In this document: one piece after another, positions 8,169-18,400 of the stretch
Layout of the letters: every line of letters starts with the position of its first letter
Numbering within the stretch: the stretch's first letter is position 1
Assembly: GCF_030407455.1 (NCBI RefSeq)
Contig: NZ_JASDDJ010000032.1
Span: 1 to 36,325, forward strand
Reading direction: 5' to 3'
Origin: Psychrobacter sp. 5A.1
GTDB taxonomy: Bacteria > Pseudomonadota > Gammaproteobacteria > Pseudomonadales > Moraxellaceae
DNA length: 36,325 bases
Position numbers and translations under genes: made by a program
The notes under the pieces: generated by a model
What the model was told of the DNA's origin: nothing
The model's database searches: none
Seen by the model: only the letters and a program-made list of their open reading frames with translations

Positions 8169-9572
8169 TTAAGCCGCCTTTTCATTCGCACCAATAGAGC
8201 GGAAAGCGGTTTTTAGGTTGCTATTATGCTCAAGGATTTTCTGTTCGATTTTGGCATAATCGTGCTTTAACTTATCATCAACTTCATGCAAACGATCAGC
8301 AAACGCTGTCTTTTTAAGCTCGATAGTTTTTGCTTTTAGCGCTTGCCATTCTTCGACAGTTTGCGTAAAGGCATCGTATTCGAACTTAATACGGTCTTGG
8401 AAGCTCTTCATCGCATGAGGCAAATCAATGCCGCCTACTGCTGCTGTATCGATTTGCTGCTGGGCTTTTTTGAACTGCATTTGCACTTCAGCATGTTTGA
8501 TAGTCGTGTCATCAACAGTACGTAGTTCACTGGTTAAGCCCAGCTTTGATAGGCCCGCAATCAACCATTTGGTTGGATCATACTGCCACCATTTTACGCC
8601 ATTACGATAATCGTATTGGAAGAAGTGATGGTAATTATGATAACCCTCACCCCATGTAAATATGGCTAAGAAGAAATTATCACGGGCAGTATTGGTATCC
8701 GTATAAGGACGATTACCAAACATATGACATAACGAGTTAATGAAAAAGGTAAAGTGGTGGGTCAACACCAAACGCAGTAAACCAGCGATGACCAACGTAC
8801 CCCAAACATCACCCAGCAACCAACCAATCGCCGCAACCATACCGACGTTCAGGGCCACTACCCATAAACCGTAATATTTATGCTGAATTTGCAACGTTCT
8901 GTCTTTGGTCAAATCAGGGATATTCTTATAATCAAATTTACCACTAGGGTAGTTGCGTAACATCCAACCAATATGACTGAACCAAAAGCCTCGTTTTGCT
9001 GAATATGGATCATCCAAACGATCATCGACATGACGATGATGGACACGGTGACCCGATACCCAATCAAATGCAGAACCTTGCACCGCTAGGGTCGAACCAA
9101 GCAATAAGAAGTTTTTGACAATCGGATGCGCTTTATAAGCACGGTGCGCCAGCAAGCGATGATAGCCTGCTGTGATGCTCATGCCTGTCCATACCATAAA
9201 AGCGCCAAACACGCCCCACACTGGCGCACTAACGTCATGAGTAAACAAGTACCATGGTGTAATGATAGCAGCAGCAATCGGCGTCGCTACCAAGATAGTC
9301 GCTGGAATCCAGTTAATCGGCGCTTTCGTAAATTCGAACTCACGCATATCGATGCTTTTTTCTTCTGTAGAAAGCTCGACTGACTCAGAATCTTGAGCAT
9401 AACTGCGTTTTGCCACAGGCTGCTCATCAAATGCAGCTTGCGCCTTTTTTTCATCAAAACGAGTCTTAAAACGCGTTACTTGAGTGCTGGCAGTCTTTAC
9501 AAGCGTATCACCAGATTTGATAGCGAAACGTAAGCCTTTAAGCGGTAAGCCAAGTGCTTTTTTTGCAATCAT
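8169..9572 (-). CDS. Membrane acyl-CoA/phospholipid delta-9 fatty acid desaturase
   Basis: Di-iron membrane enzyme that inserts a cis double bond into saturated acyl chains, adjusting membrane fluidity as expected for a cold-adapted organism. The three histidine boxes are intact: H138-RLLA-H143, H175-RVHH179 and H312-NYHH316. Membrane segments flank them (about 88-110, 115-135, 153-170, 235-275). It is 467 aa, longer than typical 300-400 aa relatives. An N-terminal charged extension covers about 1-80, and a charged helical, probably coiled-coil C-terminal extension about 350-467. The ATG has a good AGGGA ribosome site 6 nt upstream. A DesT/FabR-like palindrome sits 57 bp upstream, suggesting control by a TetR-family acyl-CoA sensor. 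Confidence 0.93.
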   Translation of the reverse strand: MIAKKALGLPLKGLRFAIKSGDTLVKTASTQVTRFKTRFDEKKAQAAFDEQPVAKRSYAQDSESVELSTEEKSIDMREFEFTKAPINWIPATILVATPIAAAIITPWYLFTHDVSAPVWGVFGAFMVWTGMSITAGYHRLLAHRAYKAHPIVKNFLLLGSTLAVQGSAFDWVSGHRVHHRHVDDRLDDPYSAKRGFWFSHIGWMLRNYPSGKFDYKNIPDLTKDRTLQIQHKYYGLWVVALNVGMVAAIGWLLGDVWGTLVIAGLLRLVLTHHFTFFINSLCHMFGNRPYTDTNTARDNFFLAIFTWGEGYHNYHHFFQYDYRNGVKWWQYDPTKWLIAGLSKLGLTSELRTVDDTTIKHAEVQMQFKKAQQQIDTAAVGGIDLPHAMKSFQDRIKFEYDAFTQTVEEWQALKAKTIELKKTAFADRLHEVDDKLKHDYAKIEQKILEHNSNLKTAFRSIGANEKAA

Positions 9573-9628
9573 ATAATATCCCTAACGGTATTAATTTAAG
9601 CCACCATAGTACCTTAAAAATCGCGTAA

Positions 9629-9646
9629 AGTGAACACTTATACACT
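9629..9646. promoter_or_regulatory. DesT/FabR-like operator before the desaturase
   Basis: AGTGAACACTTATACACT is an imperfect palindrome 57 bp upstream of the desaturase ATG. By my recollection of the Pseudomonas DesT operator (AGTGAACGCTTGTTGACT) it matches at 14 of 18 positions. No TetR regulator of this type is in the window, so the acting protein would be encoded elsewhere. Confidence 0.5.
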
Positions 9647-9797
9647 ATAAAAATATTGCTAAATAACAATAACTTGTATGAATTATAGAATGTATTGGTC
9701 AAAAATACGGGTGACTTATCAGACATGAATGAGAAGTGTAACCAGAAGGATAGATATGTAGAAAATAGTAAGAACATCGAAAAATAGAGTAGATATA

Positions 9798-9843
9798 AAA
9801 AAAGTCCGAGTAACCTATCTAAGGTAGCAAACAATAACTCGGA
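9798..9843 (-). terminator. Terminator overlapping the end of the glycerophosphodiesterase gene
   Basis: On the minus strand TCCGAGT (9837-9843) pairs with ACTCGGA (9805-9811) and is followed by CTTTTTTT. The upstream arm lies inside the last codons of the gene and the stop codon (9819-9821) is in the loop. Confidence 0.7.
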
Positions 9844-10583
9844 AAATCAGTAATAATGACATCGGTTTCCCATTTTATAAGCTGTTCAATGGCACTCATA
9901 TCATTGACAGTCCAAGCGCTCACAGGTAAGCCATAACGGTGACTGTGCTTGATGATGGATTGAGTCAAAAGCGGATAATGAACGCCCAGTTGAATACAGC
10001 CCAGCTGCAATGCTGTATTGGTAGCACTTGCTAATGCTTCTGGGGTGCGAATAAGCAAGCCTCGTGGCATGTGAGATAACCGCTTATGGCGTTGTAATCG
10101 ATGATGCAGCGCTACATCGAAGCTCGTTAGCACCATAGGCAAGCTGGCAAGAGATGTATTGATAAGCGCTCGATCCAGTGCCTCAACCAATACCGCATAA
10201 TTGGTTCGGTTATGAGTCTTAATCTCAAGCTCTATCACGTCAAACCCACTGAGGGCAGGTGCTATGCTTGCGAGCGTCATGATTGGTTGGCCAAACTGGC
10301 GCTGACATTGAATTTCTGTGAGTGTCAATTGGTCCACACGTGACTGTCGACCGCACATACGCTGCAAGTCATCATCATGAAATACAAGCAAATGACCGTC
10401 GGTATTTAGCTGTATGTCAAACTCTACGCCTGACAATCCTTTTGATTTCAGATTTTGAGCGTATTGAAAACCTGAAAAGGTGTTTTCTAATGCCTCACCA
10501 CGCGCCCCTCGGTGACCCAATAACAAGGTATCTCTAAAATTTATCATATGCCCTAATGATCGATGGTTTTTATGCATAATCAT
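9819..10583 (-). CDS. Glycerophosphodiester phosphodiesterase (GDPD, cytoplasmic UgpQ-like)
   Basis: Hydrolyses glycerophosphodiesters from phospholipid turnover to glycerol-3-phosphate and an alcohol. The TIM-barrel GDPD motifs are complete: GHRGARG with H24/R25, ENT at 33-35, EFD (54-56), the catalytic FHDD with H69, ELEIK near 128, AWTVND and the C-terminal ITDFP. No signal peptide is visible, so it is cytoplasmic, like UgpQ rather than the periplasmic GlpQ. The frame also has ATGs at residues 3 and 13. Met13 (10547) is close to the usual family start and has AGGG just upstream, so the gene may begin there. It stands alone between the desaturase and the oppositely oriented lipoprotein gene. 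Confidence 0.92.
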   Translation of the reverse strand: MIMHKNHRSLGHMINFRDTLLLGHRGARGEALENTFSGFQYAQNLKSKGLSGVEFDIQLNTDGHLLVFHDDDLQRMCGRQSRVDQLTLTEIQCQRQFGQPIMTLASIAPALSGFDVIELEIKTHNRTNYAVLVEALDRALINTSLASLPMVLTSFDVALHHRLQRHKRLSHMPRGLLIRTPEALASATNTALQLGCIQLGVHYPLLTQSIIKHSHRYGLPVSAWTVNDMSAIEQLIKWETDVIITDFPSYCLLP

Positions 10584-10750
10584 ATAGCGTCACATCAGCG
10601 ACGTCTAACAAAAATTGCCACATCAACCGTACTTTTTTAGATGTGATGGGTTCAAAAGCCAATTCTGCCAATGTTTGTTATGTTTTTGCAACCAAAAGCA
10701 GGTTTTTTTCATAATGAGGGGCACTATTTGTATATCCATGGGCTACACTA

Positions 10751-10779
10751 ATGACCATTTCACTTAAACACCGTATAAT
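10751..10779 (+). promoter_or_regulatory. Candidate sigma-70 promoter of the lipoprotein gene
   Basis: ATGACC (10751-10756) and a perfect TATAAT (10774-10779) are separated by 17 bp, about 100 bp upstream of the lipoprotein ATG. Nothing else is recognised in the rest of 10584-10879. Confidence 0.55.
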
Positions 10780-10879
10780 GATGTGGTTTTCATATCTGTA
10801 GCAGCTAGCGTTGCGATTTGAATGTTGAACACTGTCAGTCAGTGGCGGTACGAACCTGTAAATTGGGAGTAGAGTTAGT

Positions 10880-11815
10880 ATGAGCGTAGCAAATATAAGT
10901 TTGAGCAAGTGGCATAAGGTTGCTGGGATTGGATTGGTATGTGGTTTGGCGCTTGCGGGTTGTGATCGCTCAGATAAAAAAGACACCGCTGAGGCGGCAG
11001 AGCTAACAGAGCAAGAGACGGTCGATGCTGAAAATGGCGTTGCGCCTGCGATCAGTTGTGATGATCCTATGGTACAAGATCGCCTAAAATCAGCTCTAAA
11101 GAACACACTCAATCAACAAGCTCAGGCGTTGGCTGCCAATTATGCAAATGATGCCGAAATCAGTCTAGAAAGTGGCATCGTTAGCGAAAAAATCAACGGT
11201 GTGGTCATTGATGTACAAAACGCTGCTATCTTGCAAAAAGCCAATGAGAATGGCATGACGACTTGCCAAGCAAGTGTCAGCATGACGCTACCAAGTGAGG
11301 ACTTGTATCAAGCCAGCCAAGTACAAGCGGCCAATAACCAGCCAAGCTTACAATCACGTTTAGCGCAAGACAATATTCGTATCAATAACAATATGCTCGT
11401 TGATGACGCTTTCACTTATATCGTTGGTACTCAAGGCGGTCAAGTGCGCACACGTATTGCGGGTCAACCAGCATTGATTACGGTCGTTGCAGATGTTATG
11501 GCAGGTTCTGTATTCAAAACGGCAATGGATAAACAGCGTGCCCAACGTGCCGCTGAGCGCCGAGCCACACAAAATAATGATACTCAAGCTGCCCCAATTC
11601 GTCAGCCGAGAATCGTAACGCCAGTTGAGCCGATTCGTCCAATTGAACCTACGACACCGCCAACCATTAATAACCCTGCTGACAGTCAGAGCAGTCCAAC
11701 AGCGAACAATCAAACGGCTACATCAGAGCCTAGCAAGCCAACCACACCAAAAGCAGTACCTAAAGATGAAACCATTGACATGGTTATCATTGAAGACAAT
11801 AGCGCAACTTATTGA
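10880..11815 (+). CDS. Predicted lipoprotein of unknown function
   Basis: The family is not recognised. The 311-aa product has a signal sequence with a lipobox (residues 12-28, ALAGC, lipidated Cys28), followed by acidic residues. A compact domain of about 55-220 contains the two further cysteines (C59 in the ISCDDP segment and one in the MTTCQAS segment), which may form a disulfide. A low-complexity tail of Pro, Thr, Gln and Asn follows (about 220-310), typical of a flexible linker in the periplasm. A purine-rich GGGAG lies 12 nt before the ATG. It stands alone, with its own promoter candidate and a shared terminator with the convergent adenosyltransferase gene. Asp at position +2 after Cys28 would, by the E. 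coli rule, favour inner-membrane retention. Confidence 0.85.
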   Translation: MSVANISLSKWHKVAGIGLVCGLALAGCDRSDKKDTAEAAELTEQETVDAENGVAPAISCDDPMVQDRLKSALKNTLNQQAQALAANYANDAEISLESGIVSEKINGVVIDVQNAAILQKANENGMTTCQASVSMTLPSEDLYQASQVQAANNQPSLQSRLAQDNIRINNNMLVDDAFTYIVGTQGGQVRTRIAGQPALITVVADVMAGSVFKTAMDKQRAQRAAERRATQNNDTQAAPIRQPRIVTPVEPIRPIEPTTPPTINNPADSQSSPTANNQTATSEPSKPTTPKAVPKDETIDMVIIEDNSATY

Positions 11816-11835
11816 TTTGTCATTGTAATAAGAGA

Positions 11836-11889
11836 TAGCCATTTTTAGCCCATTTAGATGACTATCGAGTGAATTGAAGACACGCCCTA
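11836..11889 (+). mobile_element. Truncated MITE-like element (right end only)
   Basis: 54 bp from TAGCCATTTTTAGCCC to GACACGCCCTA match the right part of the full elements at 24069-24242 and (inverted) 35279-35442. The left half is missing or unrecognisable. It lies just after the lipoprotein stop codon. Confidence 0.7.
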
Positions 11890-11914
11890 GTAGAGCTAAT
11901 TGCTATCGCTGAAT

Positions 11915-11951
11915 AAAAAAATCCCGCAACAGTGATGTTGCGGGATTTTTT
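11915..11951. terminator. Bidirectional terminator between lipoprotein and adenosyltransferase genes
   Basis: ATCCCGCAACA and TGTTGCGGGAT form a strong stem with a GTGA-type loop, flanked by an A run on the left and a T run on the right. It serves both convergent genes. Confidence 0.9.
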
Positions 11952-11973
11952 GTGTTTAAGTATTGATTATTGA

Positions 11974-12570
11974 TTATTGATTGTCAGTAAATGTCTTTAA
12001 TGCTTGACTGTCCCATAGCACCTCAGAGACTTTTTCTGGATCTGTACAGAAACGTGCAGCGACAAACAACCAGTCAGATAAGCGATTAATAAAGCTAACG
12101 GCAGTACTACGAATCGCTTGTGGACGTTGTTTCTGCAATATGACAGCTTGGCGTTCAGCGCGGCGACATACACTACGAGCCACATGCAATTGACTCACCA
12201 ATACTGAACCTGTTGGCAGAATAAAGTCTTTTAGCGGTGGTAAGGTGGCATTCATCATATCGATTTTCTGCTCTAGCCATTCAATGTGAGTGGCATTCAC
12301 GCCTTCATACTCTGGCATGGCAAGCTCACCGCCTATGTTGAATAGTAAGTGCTGAATGATGACCAAAGCCTCAGAAAACCCTTGCTCTATAGATTGCCCT
12401 TTATTGTGCTTTAGCTGCGCACGTACCAATCCAATATGCGAGTTGAGCTCATCAATATCACCCATGACGCTAAATAGATTGTCCGCTTTGCTGACGCGGC
12501 TGCCGTCTGCCATACCAGTGCTGCCATCATCTCCAGTACGTGTGTATATCTTGCTTAAGCGATTGCCCAT
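11974..12570 (-). CDS. PduO-type ATP:cob(I)alamin adenosyltransferase
   Basis: Transfers the adenosyl group of ATP to cob(I)alamin, making adenosylcobalamin (coenzyme B12). The 198-aa length is typical. PduO-family signatures are the N-terminal ATP loop YTRTGDDGSTG (9-19), DELNSHIG near 40-47, FILPTGS near 116-122, ARSVCRRAER near 130-139 and NRLSDWLFVAAR near 162-173. These include the Arg and Asn/Asp residues that bind ATP in this family. No B12-dependent enzyme or other cobalamin gene is in the window, and I see no cobalamin riboswitch upstream. Monocistronic, convergent with the lipoprotein gene. Confidence 0.93.
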   Translation of the reverse strand: MGNRLSKIYTRTGDDGSTGMADGSRVSKADNLFSVMGDIDELNSHIGLVRAQLKHNKGQSIEQGFSEALVIIQHLLFNIGGELAMPEYEGVNATHIEWLEQKIDMMNATLPPLKDFILPTGSVLVSQLHVARSVCRRAERQAVILQKQRPQAIRSTAVSFINRLSDWLFVAARFCTDPEKVSEVLWDSQALKTFTDNQ

Positions 12571-12802
12571 CTTTACATCCTTAACGGTTTTTATGATTGA
12601 ATAGCGTTAGTTGCACGCTCATTGTAGTATTTTACGCCTGTTTTCGCTAAGATAATGGGTTAGGTTTTATATTATGATTTTTTTGGTCTGATTTTTTATT
12701 TTATTTTGATTTGTAGTCACAGCTGCTGGTATGGCATGTGCATACGCGGCAGCCGAGATTCTCAATTTCTCTACTTTATTTATGTTAAAAGGCTTTTTTA
12801 CT

Positions 12803-14263
12803 ATGACCACACCATTTGCAAATGCGATGTCCCAGCTTGCCATTTATGACTCACTGACGGGCGGAAAACGTCAGTTTGTACCACTTAAATCAGGGCAGGT
12901 AGGCATGTATGTGTGCGGTATGACCGTTTATGACTATTGTCATATTGGTCATGCGCGGGTGATGGTCGGCTTTGATATGGCAGTACGCTGGCTGGCACAA
13001 CTGGGTTATAACGTTAATTATGTGCGTAACATTACCGATATCGATGACAAAATCATCGCGCGTGCTAGCGAAAATGGTGAAGAGATTGGCACGTTGACGC
13101 AGCGTTTTATCGAAGCCATGCATGAAGATGCGACAGCTCTTGGTTGCCAGATGCCAGATGCTGAACCGCGTGCGACGGATCATATCGATGAGATGCAGCA
13201 AATGATTGAAACGCTGGTCACAGGCGACTATGCGTACGCTGGCGACAATGGTGATGTCTACTATGCTGTCGATAGCTTTGCCGATTATGGCAAACTGTCT
13301 AAGCGCAACCTCGACGACATGCAGGCAGGCTCACGCGTCGATGTCGAAAATGACAAGCGCAATCCATTTGATTTTGTACTATGGAAGGCGGCAAAACCTG
13401 ATGAGCCACAATGGGCGTCACCATGGGGACAAGGACGACCAGGCTGGCATATCGAATGCTCTGCGATGTCGACTAAATGCCTAGGTAGCACCTTTGATAT
13501 TCATGGCGGTGGTCATGACTTACAGTTTCCGCATCACGAAAACGAAATCGCTCAGTCTGAAGCTGCAACTGGTTGTGAATACGCACGCAACTGGATGCAC
13601 GTTGGATTTATCAATGTCGATGGCGAAAAGATGTCCAAATCATTGGGCAACTTTTTTACCATTCGTGATGTGATGGCAAAATACCTTCCGGAAACAGTGC
13701 GTTTTTTCTTATTATCGAGCCATTATCGTAGCCAAGTCAATTTCTCGGACAGTGCGCTAGACGAAGCACATAATAGCCTAAGCAGGCTCTATAACGTTCT
13801 AAAATTAGCAGAACAGTTAAAGGGTGATACGCTCATAATTGATGAAGCGTTGACTACTGAAGCCTACAGTAGTGAAGCTGGGCAAGATTTCATCAAAGCG
13901 ATGAATGATGATTTTAATAGCTCAACCGCAATCAGCGTCTTGTTTGGGCTGGCACGTGATATCACCAAAGCCATTAAAACCGAAGAGATAGACACCGCAT
14001 GGCAGTCAGCTCAGCAATTAAAGGCATTGGCGCAAGTGCTCAATATCTTGCAGCAGCCAGTACAGCAATTTTTACAAGCTGTGATTGGTGAACAGGCAGA
14101 TGATAGTTTAACGGATACGGCTATCGATGGTTTAATCATTGAACGTGCAGAGTCTAAAGCCAACAAAAACTTTGCCCGTGCTGATGAGATACGTGAACAA
14201 TTAAAAGATGCTGGTATTGAGCTCGAAGACAGCCGAGCTGGCACGACATGGCGCCGCGCTTGA
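12803..14263 (+). CDS. cysS: Cysteinyl-tRNA synthetase
   Basis: Class I aminoacyl-tRNA synthetase that charges tRNA-Cys. With the start at 12803 it is 486 aa (E. coli 461). The active-site signatures are HIGH at 47-50 and KMSKS at 276-280. The zinc ligands that discriminate cysteine are C38, C219, H244 and E248, in positions equivalent to E. coli. The open frame extends 24 codons further upstream to 12731, but that part ([12 protein letters not shown]) has no family similarity. ATG 12803 has AAAGG about 10 nt upstream, and a later ATG at 12827 is also possible. The insert between the anticodon-binding regions and the C-terminal domain look complete. Confidence 0.95.
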   Translation: MTTPFANAMSQLAIYDSLTGGKRQFVPLKSGQVGMYVCGMTVYDYCHIGHARVMVGFDMAVRWLAQLGYNVNYVRNITDIDDKIIARASENGEEIGTLTQRFIEAMHEDATALGCQMPDAEPRATDHIDEMQQMIETLVTGDYAYAGDNGDVYYAVDSFADYGKLSKRNLDDMQAGSRVDVENDKRNPFDFVLWKAAKPDEPQWASPWGQGRPGWHIECSAMSTKCLGSTFDIHGGGHDLQFPHHENEIAQSEAATGCEYARNWMHVGFINVDGEKMSKSLGNFFTIRDVMAKYLPETVRFFLLSSHYRSQVNFSDSALDEAHNSLSRLYNVLKLAEQLKGDTLIIDEALTTEAYSSEAGQDFIKAMNDDFNSSTAISVLFGLARDITKAIKTEEIDTAWQSAQQLKALAQVLNILQQPVQQFLQAVIGEQADDSLTDTAIDGLIIERAESKANKNFARADEIREQLKDAGIELEDSRAGTTWRRA

Positions 14264-14307
14264 GGTAGTTCTGTTACAGAATACCCATACAGATAGTCAT
14301 AAACTAA

Positions 14308-14331
14308 GTCAGCTTTACGCTGGCTTTTTTT
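14308..14331 (+). terminator. Terminator of cysS
   Basis: GTCAGC-TTTAC-GCTGGC hairpin followed by seven Ts, 45 bp after the cysS stop. Confidence 0.85.
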
Positions 14332-14472
14332 GTAGACTTAATAAAATACAGAAATATTATCTAGAATTATTTTCATGAAGGACAGCCTTTGTATGCGACT
14401 CTCACATAAATTACTGGCCGTTAACCTATGAATACTCTCAAGAATCGAGCGGTTAGGAGTCAAGGTACAGCC

Positions 14473-16440
14473 ATGGATAGGTTTGCGACTGTTGAATTCA
14501 GTGTGCATGGTAATGAGCATGTCAATGCCACGTCTGACATTATGTTTCATAAATTGCGGTCATTGCTACTTGCTTTAGTTGTTATTGTGTTTAGTGCTGT
14601 GTGCGTACCGGTTAATGCGGCAAGTAATGACAATGAGCAGGGTGCGAGTGAGCAAACCGAACAACCTGCCAGTAAGCCTGATAATTTGGCTGAATATGCG
14701 GCTCAACAGCTCAATACGATTAAAGACGAAAGTGTCAGTATTTCTGGTCTCACTGAAGAGATATTTGACCCTACTGAGCGTAATGCAGTAGAGCAAGCAG
14801 GAAGATTACAAGGCGATTCAGCACTGACGGGAGAGTATAATGAAGGCTATTATATACTTGATAAGCTCAACACTGGATTGCCGCCGTTGTTGGAGCCACC
14901 CAACCTAGCGACACCACTTGCCGCTTTGGAATTTTTTCAATCAGCGTTGATGAAGCAGCAGTATGATTTGGCCGCTTATGCGCTAAATATGAACTTGATT
15001 GATGAAAAAAACCAGCGTAGCCGTGCGCTTGATTTGACAAAGCGACTGGATTTTTTATTGTCCGAAAAAGAACTTTATGTATTCGACGATATGCCAGATC
15101 GTCCCGATGGCTTGATTGAACCACCGCTTGGTAATAATAGTAGTGTCATGGGTATCGCTAGGCGTTCTCTTCAGCTTGGCTATATTGATTATCGGGAGCG
15201 CCGCGTCCCTATATATCTGCAGCGAGTACGGGTAGGCGATGACGCGCCCATCTGGGTGTTTTCTGCGCAGACCGTTGACAATATTGACAATCTTTATGAG
15301 CAGTATCACCCAGCAGCGTTTGAACGTTATTTGCCCACTTGGTTAAAATTAAAGATTTTTGGCATCGCGCTATGGGAGTTTGCAGCGCTCATACTGTTTT
15401 TCTTATTAACCATGGGTATGGGTTGGCTGCTGAGTAAAGGCACAGAAAAAATTATCAGTCGTTATATTGATGATGAAAAATATAGCATGTATGTTGGCAG
15501 TACCAATGGCGTGGCCGATTTGATCAGCAAACTGACAGTGCCTTTAACCTTTACGATCAGTTTTTCACTCGTTTTCACCTTGGTTTCTGGGGGCTTTCCG
15601 TATTTGGATGCGGTCGCCTCATCTATTCGCCCACTTATTTGGATCGGATTGGTGTTTAGTGCCATGTGGCTCGGTATTCGAGTCATCAATTTTTTTGCCA
15701 ACCGTTATCAAGACATGCAAATTGAAAATCTGGCGGCAGAGCATTTTGATAAAGAACGTCGCCGCCGCACTTATGTGTCGATATTTCGCCGAGTCTTTAT
15801 TTTTGTGATGATTTTGGGCAGTATCTGGATTGGCTTTAGCGAATTTACCAACATGGAGGGCCTTGGCAAGACACTATTGACCTCGGCTGGTATTGCGGGC
15901 GTGGTCATTGGTATCGCCGCACAGCCGATATTGGGCAATATCATTGCAGGCGTACAGGTGGCAGTGACTCAGCCCGTACGAATTGGTGATAGCGTGATCA
16001 TGGATGGCAATTTTAGCACCGTTGAAGACCTGCGTTACACTTATGCGGTGCTAAAAACATGGGACGAGCGTCGATTGATCGTGCCGATGCGTGAGTTGAT
16101 CACTGAAAAGGTAGAGAACTGGTCACATACAGAAGTACATCAGACCTGCCCTGTGTTTTTGTATATCGACTATGGCGCAGATATTGACGCTATTCGAGAG
16201 ACGTTTATATCGGCAGTCAAAGACAACAAGCTTTGGGACAATAACACTGAGCCTGAGATTTTTGTCGTTGATGTGACTGAAAACACCATTCAACTGCGCG
16301 GCGCTGTTTCAGCGATAGGCCCCATCGAGGCGTGGACATTGGCCTGTGAGATACGTGAGCAGATGCTGAGTTACCTGTATCACGAACAACAATCCTATCT
16401 ACCCACAGAGCGATTGACCATCGTCAATAGCAAAAAGTAG
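14473..16440 (+). CDS. MscS-family mechanosensitive ion channel with N-terminal periplasmic domain
   Basis: Tension-gated channel that releases solutes on osmotic downshock. A signal-like hydrophobic stretch (KLRSLLLALVVIVFSAVCVPVNA) is followed by a region of about 260 residues outside the membrane. Four or five membrane helices then begin at IALWEFAALILFFLLTMG. The last, GIAGVVIGIAAQPILGNIIAG, is the Gly/Ala-rich pore-lining TM3 of MscS. The beta domain follows (QPVRIGDSVIMDGNFSTVEDL, LIVPMRELITEKVENWS) and then the C-terminal cage domain. The open frame runs up to 14428. ATG 14473 has AAGG 7 nt upstream, and ATG 14542 would put the signal peptide directly at the N-terminus. Cleavage after VNA is plausible. 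Confidence 0.92.
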   Translation: MDRFATVEFSVHGNEHVNATSDIMFHKLRSLLLALVVIVFSAVCVPVNAASNDNEQGASEQTEQPASKPDNLAEYAAQQLNTIKDESVSISGLTEEIFDPTERNAVEQAGRLQGDSALTGEYNEGYYILDKLNTGLPPLLEPPNLATPLAALEFFQSALMKQQYDLAAYALNMNLIDEKNQRSRALDLTKRLDFLLSEKELYVFDDMPDRPDGLIEPPLGNNSSVMGIARRSLQLGYIDYRERRVPIYLQRVRVGDDAPIWVFSAQTVDNIDNLYEQYHPAAFERYLPTWLKLKIFGIALWEFAALILFFLLTMGMGWLLSKGTEKIISRYIDDEKYSMYVGSTNGVADLISKLTVPLTFTISFSLVFTLVSGGFPYLDAVASSIRPLIWIGLVFSAMWLGIRVINFFANRYQDMQIENLAAEHFDKERRRRTYVSIFRRVFIFVMILGSIWIGFSEFTNMEGLGKTLLTSAGIAGVVIGIAAQPILGNIIAGVQVAVTQPVRIGDSVIMDGNFSTVEDLRYTYAVLKTWDERRLIVPMRELITEKVENWSHTEVHQTCPVFLYIDYGADIDAIRETFISAVKDNKLWDNNTEPEIFVVDVTENTIQLRGAVSAIGPIEAWTLACEIREQMLSYLYHEQQSYLPTERLTIVNSKK

Positions 16441-16545
16441 GGTGCTAAATGCGCCCATTGATGGCACGCTCTAAAGTCTTCAATAGTGATAGGCGAGTTT
16501 TATTGAAATAAGCTGACAATATAGCATGCGATTTGTCTGATTATT

Positions 16546-16554
16546 TGTTATAAT
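16546..16554 (+). promoter_or_regulatory. Extended -10 promoter of guaB
   Basis: TG-N-TATAAT at 16546-16554, with no good -35 hexamer, about 160 bp upstream of the guaB ATG. It implies a long leader; no riboswitch is recognised in it. Confidence 0.5.
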
Positions 16555-16697
16555 ATGGCGTTATTTTTAAGGGATAAATAAGTGGTTAAGCGTAAGACTG
16601 CACTATATTTGTGCAAACTTATGATTCACCAATCACTTGCAGTTTTCGAGCGTTTTGTTTCGCTGGTTTATTGCTAAAATCCCACCCATCAAAATAA

Positions 16698-18188
<1,491 letters not shown>

Positions 18189-18274
18189 AGCGGATCTTCA
18201 ATTAGCGCCCTTTGTAGTGTTATATCGCATCAATGTTAGCTAAAATGTAAGGTTACAGCGACTTTAAGATACAA

Positions 18275-18313
18275 ACAGCCAACAATGCTTTGTTATTGTT
18301 GGCTGTTTTTTTT
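18275..18313 (+). terminator. Terminator of guaB
   Basis: 12-bp stem ACAGCCAACAAT/ATTGTTGGCTGT with 8-nt loop and an eight-T run. Confidence 0.92.
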
Positions 18314-18400
18314 GTAAAATACAGAAACAGATTATTACAACAATAGTATTGCCGACATATACGCTTGGCCTTTTATTTTTTGACTTGAGGAACATACATA

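Noticed and set aside
9538..9834. 98-codon hydrophobic minus-strand frame between the desaturase and the glycerophosphodiesterase
   Set aside because: Overlaps the ends of both genes and the terminator; A/T-rich DNA gives Leu/Phe-rich translation by chance.
10678..11112. 144-codon minus-strand frame opposite the lipoprotein start
   Set aside because: Overlaps the lipoprotein gene, lacks a ribosome site and shows no domain.
11820..11972. Possible cobalamin riboswitch for the adenosyltransferase
   Set aside because: This side is the 3' end of the gene; the true upstream region (12571-12730) also shows no B12-box or riboswitch-like structure.
12731..12802. 24-residue N-terminal extension of CysS
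   Set aside because: No similarity to the family; the internal ATG is better placed for a ribosome site.
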